Source of the DNA: Pseudomonadota bacterium
Lineage (GTDB): Bacteria > Desulfobacterota > JADFVX01
Assembly (NCBI GenBank): GCA_015222755.1
Contig: JADFVX010000055.1
Coordinates: 1 to 27,457 of the forward strand
Direction: 5' to 3'
Length of the DNA: 27,457 nucleotides
Part shown: positions 1-6,699 of the stretch, piece after piece
How the letters are laid out: each line of letters begins with the position of its first letter
Numbering within the stretch: the stretch's first letter is position 1
Translations under genes and position numbers: made by a program
The notes under the pieces: model-generated
Databases searched by the model: none
What the model was told of the DNA's origin: nothing
Seen by the model: only the letters and a program-made list of their open reading frames with translations

Positions 1-2
1 AC

Positions 3-581
3 TTTGAAGAACTCCCTCCCGAAGGATGGGTAAGGGTGAGGCCCGAAAAGAGCCACTGGAAAAATGGCTTTGATGTGGCAAGGCCTATCATCGATTCGGA
101 ATGCACTGTCACCACGTGCTGCCTGAAAACCCACGCATACGGCGGGGTATTCACCATGTCACTCAAACTCTCCGTCGGGATCACCCATAAAAACAACATG
201 GGGGAACTCCATGGATCTCACAGCAATCTCAGGAAAATGATCGCCGAGATAAACCAGGCATACAGCCCATCGCTCATAGTTCTGGACGGCATTGAGGCCT
301 TTGTTGACGGAGGCCCTGCCAGAGGTACAAAAAAGAGGGCCAGGGTAATACTTGCCGGGACGGACAGGATAGCTATCGATGCCGTAGGGCTTTCCATCCT
401 CAAGGAACTTGGCAGCAACAGTGAAATAATGGATAGGAAGATATTCGAGCAGGAGCAGATCGCAAGGGCGGTAGAGCTAGGCCTGGGCATCTCCCAGCCT
501 GGGCAGATAGAGATAGTAAGTGACGACAAGGCAGGCGGCAATTACGCCTCGCGTCTTATGGATATACTTTCAAAGGCATAG
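3..581 (+). CDS. DUF362-family protein, 5' end cut by window
   Basis: The reading frame is open from the first bases of the window (FEELPPEGWVRV...) through the GTG at 36, so the start lies upstream and this is the C-terminal part of a longer protein. The segment SECTVTTCCLKTHAYGG followed by SLKLSVGITHK matches the DUF362 (COG2006) core, where a K-x-H motif is followed by a conserved KN/KLxVG stretch. The later ILAGTDRIAIDAVGLSIL segment is also typical of that family. DUF362 proteins often carry or accompany 4Fe-4S ferredoxin domains. No iron-sulfur cysteine cluster is visible in the part present here, and the biochemical role of the family is not settled. The gene is followed by an 82-nt gap before the next gene on the same strand, so the two may be cotranscribed. 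Confidence 0.82.
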   Translation, partial: FEELPPEGWVRVRPEKSHWKNGFDVARPIIDSECTVTTCCLKTHAYGGVFTMSLKLSVGITHKNNMGELHGSHSNLRKMIAEINQAYSPSLIVLDGIEAFVDGGPARGTKKRARVILAGTDRIAIDAVGLSILKELGSNSEIMDRKIFEQEQIARAVELGLGISQPGQIEIVSDDKAGGNYASRLMDILSKA

Positions 582-663
582 ATAGCAGTACCCGCCCCCT
601 CCTTAATCAACAGCTTTCAAATAGTTAATGACGCAGCAAAGCCGCCTCTGTTAAAATCAGGCC

Positions 664-1119
664 ATGGAAACAGTTCTGGCAGGGGAAGCCTACCTTCCTC
701 TTTTTATCATCAGCTTTCTCGCAGCAACTCTTATACCTCTTGGTTCGGAATGGCTCCTCGCCTCTATGGTAATTTCCGGGACAAGCCTGCCTGCCACCGT
801 TACCGTCGCCTCGGCAGGCAACTATCTGGGAGCTGTCACTACATGGCTCATCGGGCTTTTCGGCGGTGCCTTTCTGATCAGAAGGGTGCTAAAGATTGAC
901 GAGGCAAAGGAAGAAAAGGCAAAGCGTGCTTACAGCCAATACGGGTCATGGTCACTCCTCCTTTCCTGGCTGCCCATAGTGGGCGACCCGCTCTGCCTCG
1001 TCGGCGGGATGATGCGTGTGGGCTTTGCCCGTTTTACACTATTCGTCCTCACGGGAAAACTATTGCGCTATTCTGCGGTTGCATGGCTAGCAAAAACGGG
1101 GGAAGCCTTCATCAATTAG
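664..1119 (+). CDS. yqaA: YqaA-like / DedA (VTT-domain) inner-membrane protein
   Basis: This 151-residue hydrophobic protein has about four membrane segments. The motif FLAATLIPLGSEWLL near residues 18-32, a glycine-rich GNYLGAVTTWLIG segment (about 52-64) and the R/K-rich loop followed by YGSWSLLLSWLPIVGDPLCLVGG (about 92-114) match the small YqaA branch of the SNARE-associated/VTT (DedA) superfamily. Related DedA proteins act in membrane homeostasis and lipid flipping; the role of YqaA itself is unknown. The ATG at 664 has only a weak upstream AGG, so the start is reasonable but not strongly supported. An inverted-repeat element follows the stop. Confidence 0.8.
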   Translation: METVLAGEAYLPLFIISFLAATLIPLGSEWLLASMVISGTSLPATVTVASAGNYLGAVTTWLIGLFGGAFLIRRVLKIDEAKEEKAKRAYSQYGSWSLLLSWLPIVGDPLCLVGGMMRVGFARFTLFVLTGKLLRYSAVAWLAKTGEAFIN

Positions 1120-1149
1120 GTGTCTTTTTGCCGGGGATAGAGATTTTTC

Positions 1150-1290
1150 ACACCACAAAGGCACAAAGATCACAAAAAGAAATAAGTTTTAAAACCACAC
1201 ACATGACCCTTTGCAATCGATACCAACTTGGGATTCAACTATATTTGGTATTTTAATCCTCTGTGCCATTTGTGCCTTTGTGGTAAATTC
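1150..1290. repeat. Inverted-repeat element with CACAAAGGCAC arms
   Basis: Positions 1152-1167 (ACCACAAAGGCACAAA) are the exact reverse complement of 1269-1284, separated by about 100 bp of AT-rich sequence. Partial similarity continues inwards (CACAAA against GGCACAGAGG when reversed). No transposase is encoded between the arms. The arms resemble CACAAAGGCACAAAG-type intergenic repeats that I associate with environmental bacterial genomes, so a non-autonomous MITE- or REP-like element is the likeliest reading. It fills most of the gap between yqaA and selU. Confidence 0.6.
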
Positions 1291-1325
1291 AAACTTTTTA
1301 ATGAATAAATATAATTTAAGGAACA

Positions 1326-2453
1326 ATGCCTGACACTAAAACCGACATATTCCCTCTTGCGCCTAAGTTTTATGAAGGAGAGATAAAAGACATATTTTCC
1401 GAGGATATCCCCCTCATCGATGTCCGCTCACCCGGGGAATTTGAACATGGCGCCTTTCCCAGTGCTGTCAACATCCCCATACTCGATGATGAACAGCGCC
1501 ACCAGGTAGGAATATGCTATAAGGAAAAAGGACAGGACGAGGCCATAAAACTGGGGCAAAGTCTCGTCTCCGGTAAGAACAGGCAGGAAAAAATAGACAG
1601 CTGGCTTGCGGCGATCGACAAAAACCCGAATATTCTTATCTACTGTTTTAGAGGGGGACTGCGCTCACAATTAGCCCAGGGCCTGCTCCGTGAGGCAGGA
1701 CTGATTGTCCCGATCATCAAGGGCGGATACAAACGACTCAGGAACTACCTGCTTAGCAACATTGAAGAGCAGGTGGAAAGAAATGATTTTCTGGTGCTCT
1801 CCGGCCATACAGGCTCGGGCAAGACAGAGATTCTAGGCAGGGCGGCATCAGAAGGACACAGGGTAATCGATCTGGAAGGGCTGGCAAACCACCGTGGCTC
1901 TGCCTTTGGACGGCGCGATACTCCACAACCGACCCAGATAGATTTTGAAAACCTCGTCTCCATACAGTTTTTAAAGGAAGAAAAAAAAGGAACTACTCCC
2001 ATCCTGATAGAAGACGAGAGCGCTGCCATAGGTCAGGTACGTCTTCCTAAGACTCTATTTGAAAAGAAGAAGGTCTCCCCAATATTCGTTTTACGTATCC
2101 CGGTGGAAGAGCGCAGCGAATTTACACTGGATTATTACGTCAAAGAGGTATGGCTCGCATACCGGGAGATGGATGACGCGGCGGACCTCTTCTTTGAATT
2201 CTGCAAGGCCCCCTTTGACAGGATAAAAAAGCGGCTCGGCGGCCCTGTTTATGACGAGTGCCTTGCCGACCTTAGAGCGGGTTCCGATGATCTGGCAAAA
2301 AGCGGCTCCTTCGAAAGACATAAGGAGTGGATCAGCAAACTCCTTATCCACTACTACGACCCACTATACGCAAAGGGACTCGCCAGAAAAAGTGAGTATA
2401 TCGTGGGCGAGGGTGACGAGGAAGAGTTTATGTCCAGCCTGAAAAGAGGATAA
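1326..2453 (+). CDS. selU: tRNA 2-selenouridine synthase (SelU/MnmH)
   Basis: The enzyme replaces the sulfur of 2-thiouridine at wobble position 34 of Lys, Glu and Gln tRNAs with selenium from selenophosphate, through a geranylated intermediate. The 375-residue length fits the family. An N-terminal rhodanese domain (about 1-145) contains LIDVRSPGEFEHG and the active-site loop YCFRGGLRSQ, with the likely catalytic Cys107. A C-terminal P-loop domain begins with SGHTGSGKT (Walker A, about 159-167), followed by LANHRGSAFG, a family signature. AAGGA at 1318-1322 lies just upstream of the ATG. The gene runs straight into the next membrane-protein gene (7-nt gap). Its presence implies that the host makes selenophosphate (SelD), although selD is not in this window. 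Confidence 0.95.
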   Translation: MPDTKTDIFPLAPKFYEGEIKDIFSEDIPLIDVRSPGEFEHGAFPSAVNIPILDDEQRHQVGICYKEKGQDEAIKLGQSLVSGKNRQEKIDSWLAAIDKNPNILIYCFRGGLRSQLAQGLLREAGLIVPIIKGGYKRLRNYLLSNIEEQVERNDFLVLSGHTGSGKTEILGRAASEGHRVIDLEGLANHRGSAFGRRDTPQPTQIDFENLVSIQFLKEEKKGTTPILIEDESAAIGQVRLPKTLFEKKKVSPIFVLRIPVEERSEFTLDYYVKEVWLAYREMDDAADLFFEFCKAPFDRIKKRLGGPVYDECLADLRAGSDDLAKSGSFERHKEWISKLLIHYYDPLYAKGLARKSEYIVGEGDEEEFMSSLKRG

Positions 2454-2460
2454 AAAAGCT

Positions 2461-2838
2461 ATGAGATTCCTGTTTAAACTGGTCGATTACATACTGGCTG
2501 TATTCATGGGAGTTGCCAGCGTATGGCTTGTCTCCCTTGTCGTCGGCAGCGGCTGGAACATGTTTATTGCCATGTTTGTCGGGATGTTTCTCGGTATGCT
2601 GGCAGTCTTCCCTGCCTTGCTGTTTTCCTGCGGCGTCACCACCGCCTTCCATGTACTGCCCGTGGGGATGCTTATCACCATGTTTACCGGTATGATAGCA
2701 GGGATGGCTATTGCGATGGGCGCACTTTCCACATCCCAGCTATATCCACTGGCGATATTTATCGCCGCCACTGTTCAGCTTGCTATAGACCGCTACGATA
2801 TGAAGCTTAAAGGAGAGGTGCCTCTTGGCAGAACTTAA
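2461..2838 (+). CDS. Small membrane protein with two methionine ladders (unrecognised family)
   Basis: I do not recognise the family of this 125-residue protein. It has about four hydrophobic segments (roughly 8-28, 33-56, 64-88 and 92-108). Two of them contain matching motifs 36 residues apart: MFIAMFVGMFLGM at 34-46 and MLITMFTGMIAGM at 70-82, with eight of 13 positions identical. Methionines therefore fall at 34, 38, 42 and 46 and at 70, 74, 78, 82 and 86, with GxxxG at 41-45 and 77-81. This i, i+4 spacing puts the sulfurs along one helix face. The gene starts 7 nt after selU and overlaps the following methyltransferase gene by 14 nt, so the three look cotranscribed. A soft-metal or helix-packing role is only an inference. 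Confidence 0.75.
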   Translation: MRFLFKLVDYILAVFMGVASVWLVSLVVGSGWNMFIAMFVGMFLGMLAVFPALLFSCGVTTAFHVLPVGMLITMFTGMIAGMAIAMGALSTSQLYPLAIFIAATVQLAIDRYDMKLKGEVPLGRT

Positions 2839-3433
2839 AGACAAACACTGGTGGGCAAAGTGGGACAGGGCCGCAGGCAAGTTCGACTTTATGAACCGTG
2901 GAGTGGAACTGCGCTTTGGCAAGGATAAGCAAGAGTGGTTTTCAAGGGCCAAAGGCCTTACACTCCTTGTTGCAGTGGGTACAGGCCTTGATCTGCCCTA
3001 CTTCACTAAAGACCACTCACTTGTCGGCATAGACATAAGCAAAAACATGCTGCGTATTGCTGCAAAAAAATGTGAAGGGCGCAAAAACACAAAGCTCATA
3101 CAGGTAGATGTAGAGACACTCAGCTTTGCCGATAACAGCTTCGACAGCATCGTCACCTCATGCACCTTCTGTTCCGTACCAGATCCCGTGCAGGGGCTGA
3201 AAGAACTTTACCGGGTACTCAAACCTGGTGGCAAGATGTATATGTTCGAGCATGTACAATCCAACATATTCTGGATGGCTCCCATGATGGATGCAATGAC
3301 ACTGATCACCCGCCACTTCGGGCCTGAGCTGAACCGCAGAACGGGGAAAAATGTCCTAAAGGCAGGCTTCAGGCTGACAGAGGAAGTAAACATTCACCTC
3401 GACATGGTCAAACTCTTTGAGGCTGAGAAGTAA
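2825..3433 (+). CDS. Class I SAM-dependent methyltransferase (UbiE/PmtA-like)
   Basis: The 202-residue protein carries the Rossmann-fold methyltransferase signature: motif I LLVAVGTGLDLPYF (about 47-60), an acidic residue at the end of strand 2 in LVGIDISKNM (Asp70), FADNSFDSIV (about 101-110) and RVLKPGG (130-136). The GTGLDLPYF version of motif I and the CTFCSVPDP segment resemble bacterial phosphatidylethanolamine/UbiE-type methyltransferases, but the substrate cannot be read from the sequence. The start is TTG at 2825, supported by AAGGAGAGG about 7 nt upstream, inside the end of the preceding membrane-protein gene. The two overlap by 14 nt, suggesting translational coupling. The gene ends 27 nt from a convergent glutaredoxin gene, with no clear terminator between them. 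Confidence 0.85.
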   Translation: MAELKDKHWWAKWDRAAGKFDFMNRGVELRFGKDKQEWFSRAKGLTLLVAVGTGLDLPYFTKDHSLVGIDISKNMLRIAAKKCEGRKNTKLIQVDVETLSFADNSFDSIVTSCTFCSVPDPVQGLKELYRVLKPGGKMYMFEHVQSNIFWMAPMMDAMTLITRHFGPELNRRTGKNVLKAGFRLTEEVNIHLDMVKLFEAEK

Positions 3434-3460
3434 ATCCCCTGATTTGTATACGGTCCAAAT

Positions 3461-4066
3461 CTAAGCAACAGAGTTTTTTCTTCCCTGCATATGCCCAACA
3501 AGCTGATCTGCCCCCCCAATATAAGTACCGTCCAGCCATATCTGGGGAACGGTGACAGGCGTTTTCGGACCGATTAGAGGTTTCACCCGCGCAAGCATCT
3601 CATAAAGAGCTGCCGGGCTTTTGACAACATCGTGATAGGTATATTCTATTTCGGACTTTTCCAGTAATTCCTTTGCCCTATTGCAGTGCGGACATCCTTC
3701 CTTGCCGAAGAGATGGCTGCCTTCTATCCTGGTAGATCTGGCATAGGCACCTATGACTGCTTCTGCAAGCAGGCCTCGATTGAGGGCCCTTCCCTGGCTG
3801 ATGACCTTATCTTCAACCATTACGATGGGAGCATGCCAGCCGCCGCGTAAAAGGGGCCGCCACCACTCTGAAAGCCATTCACGTATATCCAGTTCAAGGG
3901 GAAGCCCTTTTAACTCTGTCTTGAGTGTATCGATGATAACATCCTTTGTGAGAGAACACTCCCCGCAGGGGATTTTAATACTGAAAGGACCCCAAGTCCC
4001 GGCCCAGCGAAAGAGGACTATCTTTACCGGATTATTTAGACTTTCTTTGTTATCGCCTGTTTGCAT
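3461..4066 (-). CDS. Two-domain thioredoxin-fold protein with C-terminal glutaredoxin
   Basis: The last 85 or so residues are a glutaredoxin: HLFGKEGCPHCNRAKELL (Cys125/Cys128), TVPQIWLDG with the cis-proline (172-180) and YIGGADQL (182-189). The first 110 or so residues form a second region with VKIVLFRWAGTWGPFSIKIPCGEC (Cys34/Cys37), then a strand/helix pattern ending in GGWHAPIVMVEDKVISQG. There the His-Ala-Pro could be the cis-proline loop of another thioredoxin-like fold. The protein is cytoplasmic, with no signal peptide. Ordinary glutaredoxins are about 85 residues, so this 201-residue form has an extra CxxC domain. A role in dithiol/disulfide exchange is likely for the C-terminal half; the partner is unknown. 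The ribosome site GGGAA before the ATG is weak. Confidence 0.82.
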   Translation of the reverse strand: MQTGDNKESLNNPVKIVLFRWAGTWGPFSIKIPCGECSLTKDVIIDTLKTELKGLPLELDIREWLSEWWRPLLRGGWHAPIVMVEDKVISQGRALNRGLLAEAVIGAYARSTRIEGSHLFGKEGCPHCNRAKELLEKSEIEYTYHDVVKSPAALYEMLARVKPLIGPKTPVTVPQIWLDGTYIGGADQLVGHMQGRKNSVA

Positions 4067-4101
4067 ATTTATTTCCCAAGTCTGGCAAGCTATGTAAACA
4101 A

Positions 4102-4129
4102 ATTATAGGAACTTTGCTCTAATTAGCAA
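4102..4129 (-). promoter_or_regulatory. Candidate sigma70-type promoter for the glutaredoxin gene
   Basis: On the minus strand TTGCTA (4129-4124) is followed after 16 nt by a perfect TATAAT (4107-4102). Transcription would begin near 4095, giving a leader of about 30 nt before the ATG at 4066. Confidence 0.5.
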
Positions 4130-4210
4130 GACATTACAATCTCCCATCTTTCTTAAAATCTCTTCGTTTTTAAGATGTCCTTGAATATCAAGCGATTCAA
4201 ATTTACAAAC

Positions 4211-4249
4211 AAAAAGGCCCGCTCCAGTCTCGCTGAAGTGGGCCTTTTT
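4211..4249 (-). terminator. Rho-independent terminator of the YwqK-like lipoprotein gene
   Basis: Arms AAAAAGGCCCGCT (4211-4223) and AGTGGGCCTTTTT (4237-4249) pair with one wobble around a 13-nt loop. Read on the minus strand the hairpin ends in TTTTTGTTTG, directly downstream of the lipoprotein stop at 4274. Confidence 0.8.
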
Positions 4250-4273
4250 AGCTTGTTTGCTTATATAGATTTT

Positions 4274-4726
4274 TCAGTGGCTTCCTGCTGCCGACTCTCC
4301 AGTTTTCCTGGCCTTCCACTCTTCCATAGTTACAGCAAGTTTTTTAGCAGGTGCCCCACTTTTCCACTCTTCCATAGTTGCAGCAACAGCGGATGCACTA
4401 TGGCTCCTTGCTGGTTTTGACTCTACAGTCTTGATTTTACCTGATACTTCCTTGCCTTGCCAGTACTCTTTAAGATCAGATTTTTCGCCCCTCATATCCC
4501 AGAAGGTCCAAGTACCTTCTTTTTTACCATTTTCATACCGTCCACTTGAAAGCTTGTGTCCGTTTCTATAATAGCTGGTCCAGATACCATCTTTACTTCC
4601 ATCTTTCAGACGAGAGCCGCTACGCTTAAGTTCACCACTGGGGTAATGCTCTTCCTCCACACCTCCACAAGCCGAGACAAATAAAATCAACAAAACAGCT
4701 AAAACAGGCAAACCATATCTTTTCAT
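4274..4726 (-). CDS. YwqK/MORN-like lipoprotein with duplicated TMEEWK tail
   Basis: A signal peptide ends in the lipobox LFVSAC, so Cys20 would be lipidated and the protein anchored in the envelope. Residues about 27-90 contain MORN-variant/YwqK repeats: YPSGELKRSG, KDGIWTSYYRNGHKLSSGRYENGKK and EGTWTFWDMRG. The C-terminal 50 residues are low in complexity and hold two copies of TMEEWK (117-122 and 133-138), 16 residues apart and visible as DNA repeats. I start the protein at the ATG at 4726. GAGG at 4737-4734 is 7 nt from it but only 1 nt from the alternative ATG at 4732. The function of YwqK-type lipoproteins is not established. Confidence 0.78.
   Translation of the reverse strand: MKRYGLPVLAVLLILFVSACGGVEEEHYPSGELKRSGSRLKDGSKDGIWTSYYRNGHKLSSGRYENGKKEGTWTFWDMRGEKSDLKEYWQGKEVSGKIKTVESKPARSHSASAVAATMEEWKSGAPAKKLAVTMEEWKARKTGESAAGSH
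4314..4385. repeat. Two 23-bp direct repeats encoding TMEEWK
   Basis: TTCCACTCTTCCATAGTT followed by A/G and CAGCA occurs at 4314-4336 and again at 4362-4384, 48 bp apart and differing at one base. They lie inside the lipoprotein gene and keep its frame (16 codons apart), so they look like a recent in-frame duplication. Confidence 0.8.
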
Positions 4727-4972
4727 ATCCATACCTCACAATAAGCCTAAAAATTTTACAAAAAGTTCGACTTTGCATGATATCAGAATCTGGAACAAAA
4801 TCAACATTTATCGACTTTCACAATCACTAAAGCCGCCTAAAAAAATATCTGCCCAATTAATGGCGAATCCAAATAAAACTGACTGGCATCAAATAGTCAG
4901 GGAGAGAAAATCGGCTCTCTTAACTTGGCCTGTATTTTAACCAATTAACAATATAGATTGAGAGGTGGGGCT

Positions 4973-5356
4973 ATGAAGCTGAAACATAAAGAATTGACCT
5001 TTTGTGTATTATTGCTTGTTGTATTTCTGGCTTTTCCTGTGAATGGCTACGCTAAGCTAAAGGTCGGGTGGCTCGTTGATATCAACGCTGATGGGGGAGA
5101 AATAACCATCGATGAGGCACTTGGATTCCCTGAGAAGAGGTATATGACCTACACAATTACGGACACTGCTAAGTGGCATATCTGTATACAAAAGGCATGT
5201 ATTTTAAAAGAGGGAAGAGAGGGATTCCCGGCATTTAAGGAATCTGTGGACAGAGAGGCCTACGGGATGCCATACAGAAGTTTCCGGGTTTTGCTGGATG
5301 TTAAGGCTGGCAAGGTAAGAGCGCTGGAAGTGCAAATCACAACGAAGATGCACTGA
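4973..5356 (+). CDS. Small secreted protein of unknown function
   Basis: I do not recognise this 127-residue protein. It begins with a clear Sec signal peptide (Lys-rich start, hydrophobic FCVLLLVVFLAFPVNG, probable cleavage after GYA at about residue 27). The mature part of about 100 residues contains two cysteines, Cys71 and Cys76, in WHICIQKAC, which could form a periplasmic disulfide, and an alternating strand-like pattern towards the C-terminus (SFRVLLDVKAGKVRALEVQI). The ATG at 4973 is preferred over the upstream TTG at 4958 because GAGAGGTGG lies just before it. It is divergent from the lipoprotein gene and separated from gap by 335 bp, so it is probably transcribed alone. Confidence 0.7.
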   Translation: MKLKHKELTFCVLLLVVFLAFPVNGYAKLKVGWLVDINADGGEITIDEALGFPEKRYMTYTITDTAKWHICIQKACILKEGREGFPAFKESVDREAYGMPYRSFRVLLDVKAGKVRALEVQITTKMH

Positions 5357-5628
5357 TTCACGCTGCACCCATAAGTTTAAGTGTCATCTTTCAGTTCATA
5401 CAGCCACCTCACTACAAACCGGGATTAGCACTATCCAGGAGGCCGTCAATTTCATTTCGGTGCCCCCTTGCCTTCTCTTGTCCCCTCCCCTCCTCTGTGC
5501 TGAAGCAGACCAGGAACACACTCCATTTAACATCGGGTTGTTATCTGCTAAAATTCATCTCAGAATTCGCTTCCTTTTCCATACTGTCTGTATCCCTTTA
5601 GGCAATATGTTATGTAGGGAAAAAGTGT
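5357..5628. other. Non-coding stretch upstream of the gap promoter
   Basis: I see no convincing gene or terminator hairpin here. The only notable feature is a pyrimidine-rich run around 5462-5497 (CCCCTTGCC...CCCCTCCCCTCC) on the plus strand. A 70-codon open frame starting at 5460 lacks a ribosome site and runs through the gap promoter, so I do not call it. Confidence 0.5.
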
Positions 5629-5656
5629 TTGACTCGACAGGCAAAAAAGGTATAAT
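5629..5656 (+). promoter_or_regulatory. Sigma70-type promoter of the gap-pgk-tpiA-secG operon
   Basis: TTGACT at 5629-5634 and a perfect TATAAT at 5651-5656 are separated by 16 nt. The expected transcription start is near 5663, leaving a leader of about 29 nt with GGGAGG at 5680-5685 before the gap ATG at 5692. This is one of the closest matches to consensus in the window, fitting a highly expressed operon. Confidence 0.75.
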
Positions 5657-5691
5657 TTCACTCTTTGTTTAACATCTTAGGGAGGGTTCAA

Positions 5692-6696
5692 ATGGGATTA
5701 AAAGTAGGTATCAACGGTTTTGGCCGTATAGGAAGAAATGTCTTCAGAGTACTCTCCGGGGAGAGTGGTATTGAAGTGGTCGCAATCAATGACCTGACCG
5801 ATGCGAAAACGCTGGCTCACCTTTTAAAATATGATTCCGTACACGGCATATTTGATGCCGATGTTACTGCCAAAGATGGTGCCGTTGTAGTAAACGGAAA
5901 AGAGGTAGCAATCAGCGCCGAGCGCGATCCTGCAAGCATCCCATGGGGAGACAAGGGAGTCGATGTGGTACTGGAATGCACTGGACTCTTCACAAAGAGG
6001 GATGGCGCATCAAAGCACCTTAGAGACGGTGTAAAGAAGGTACTCATCTCTGCCCCCGCAGGAGATCCTGATCTTACAGTCGTCGTAGGTGTTAACGACG
6101 GTGATTATGATCCTGCAAAGCACAACATCATATCCAACGCATCATGCACCACAAACTGCCTTGCTCCTGTAGCAAAGGTTCTCCTCGATAACTTCGGCAT
6201 TGTTAAAGGACTGATGACCACCATCCATGCCTACACCAACGACCAGAAGATCCTCGACCTGCCCCACAAAGACCTCAGAAGGGCAAGAGCAGCAGGGCTT
6301 TCCATGATACCCACATCTACAGGGGCGGCAAAGGCCGTAGCACTCGTCCTTCCAGAACTTAAGGGTAGGCTCGACGGTATGGCAGTACGCGTACCCACAC
6401 CGAATGTATCCCTTGTAGACCTGGTAGTGGAGCTTGAAAAAAGTGCCACAGCCGAGGATATAAATGTCGCTGTCAAGAAAGCGGCAGAAGGCAAGATGAA
6501 GGGCGTCCTTCAGTACTGCGACGAACCTCTCGTCTCTGTTGACTTCAACCACAACCCGCACTCCTCCATATTCGATGCCATTTCAACAAAAGTCATGGAT
6601 GGAAAACTTGTAAAGGTACTTTCATGGTACGACAACGAGTGGGGCTTCTCCAACCGTATGGTAGACATGTTGAAGATCGTTGCAAAAAGCCTTTAG
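5692..6696 (+). CDS. gap: Type I glyceraldehyde-3-phosphate dehydrogenase
   Basis: The enzyme oxidises and phosphorylates glyceraldehyde 3-phosphate to 1,3-bisphosphoglycerate with NAD+ in the cytoplasm. The 334-residue chain has the Rossmann motif VGINGFGRIGR (5-15), Asp34 in AINDLTD (typical of NAD preference), the catalytic ASCTTNC with Cys152, and His179 in HAYTNDQ. The C-terminal WYDNEWGFSNRMVD is characteristic of the homotetrameric enzyme. I chose the ATG at 5692 (MGLKVGINGFG, preceded by GGGAGG) rather than the in-frame TTG at 5665, which lies almost at the predicted transcription start. It is the first gene of the operon, with pgk starting 3 nt after its stop. The enzyme can serve glycolysis or gluconeogenesis. 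Confidence 0.97.
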   Translation: MGLKVGINGFGRIGRNVFRVLSGESGIEVVAINDLTDAKTLAHLLKYDSVHGIFDADVTAKDGAVVVNGKEVAISAERDPASIPWGDKGVDVVLECTGLFTKRDGASKHLRDGVKKVLISAPAGDPDLTVVVGVNDGDYDPAKHNIISNASCTTNCLAPVAKVLLDNFGIVKGLMTTIHAYTNDQKILDLPHKDLRRARAAGLSMIPTSTGAAKAVALVLPELKGRLDGMAVRVPTPNVSLVDLVVELEKSATAEDINVAVKKAAEGKMKGVLQYCDEPLVSVDFNHNPHSSIFDAISTKVMDGKLVKVLSWYDNEWGFSNRMVDMLKIVAKSL

Positions 6697-6699
6697 AAG

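Noticed and set aside
948..1256. 102-codon frame overlapping yqaA and the inverted-repeat element
   Set aside because: Its first half is a shadow of yqaA and its second half is repeat sequence.
1150..1290. Inverted repeats read as the ends of an insertion sequence
   Set aside because: There is no transposase or fragment of one between the arms, so only a non-autonomous element can be claimed.
1288..1315. TTCAAA-16-TATAAT promoter for selU
   Set aside because: The predicted start would fall on the ribosome site, 4 nt before the ATG, so it is unlikely to be the working promoter.
5460..5672. 70-codon open frame upstream of gap
   Set aside because: No ribosome site, unlikely composition, and it runs through the gap promoter.
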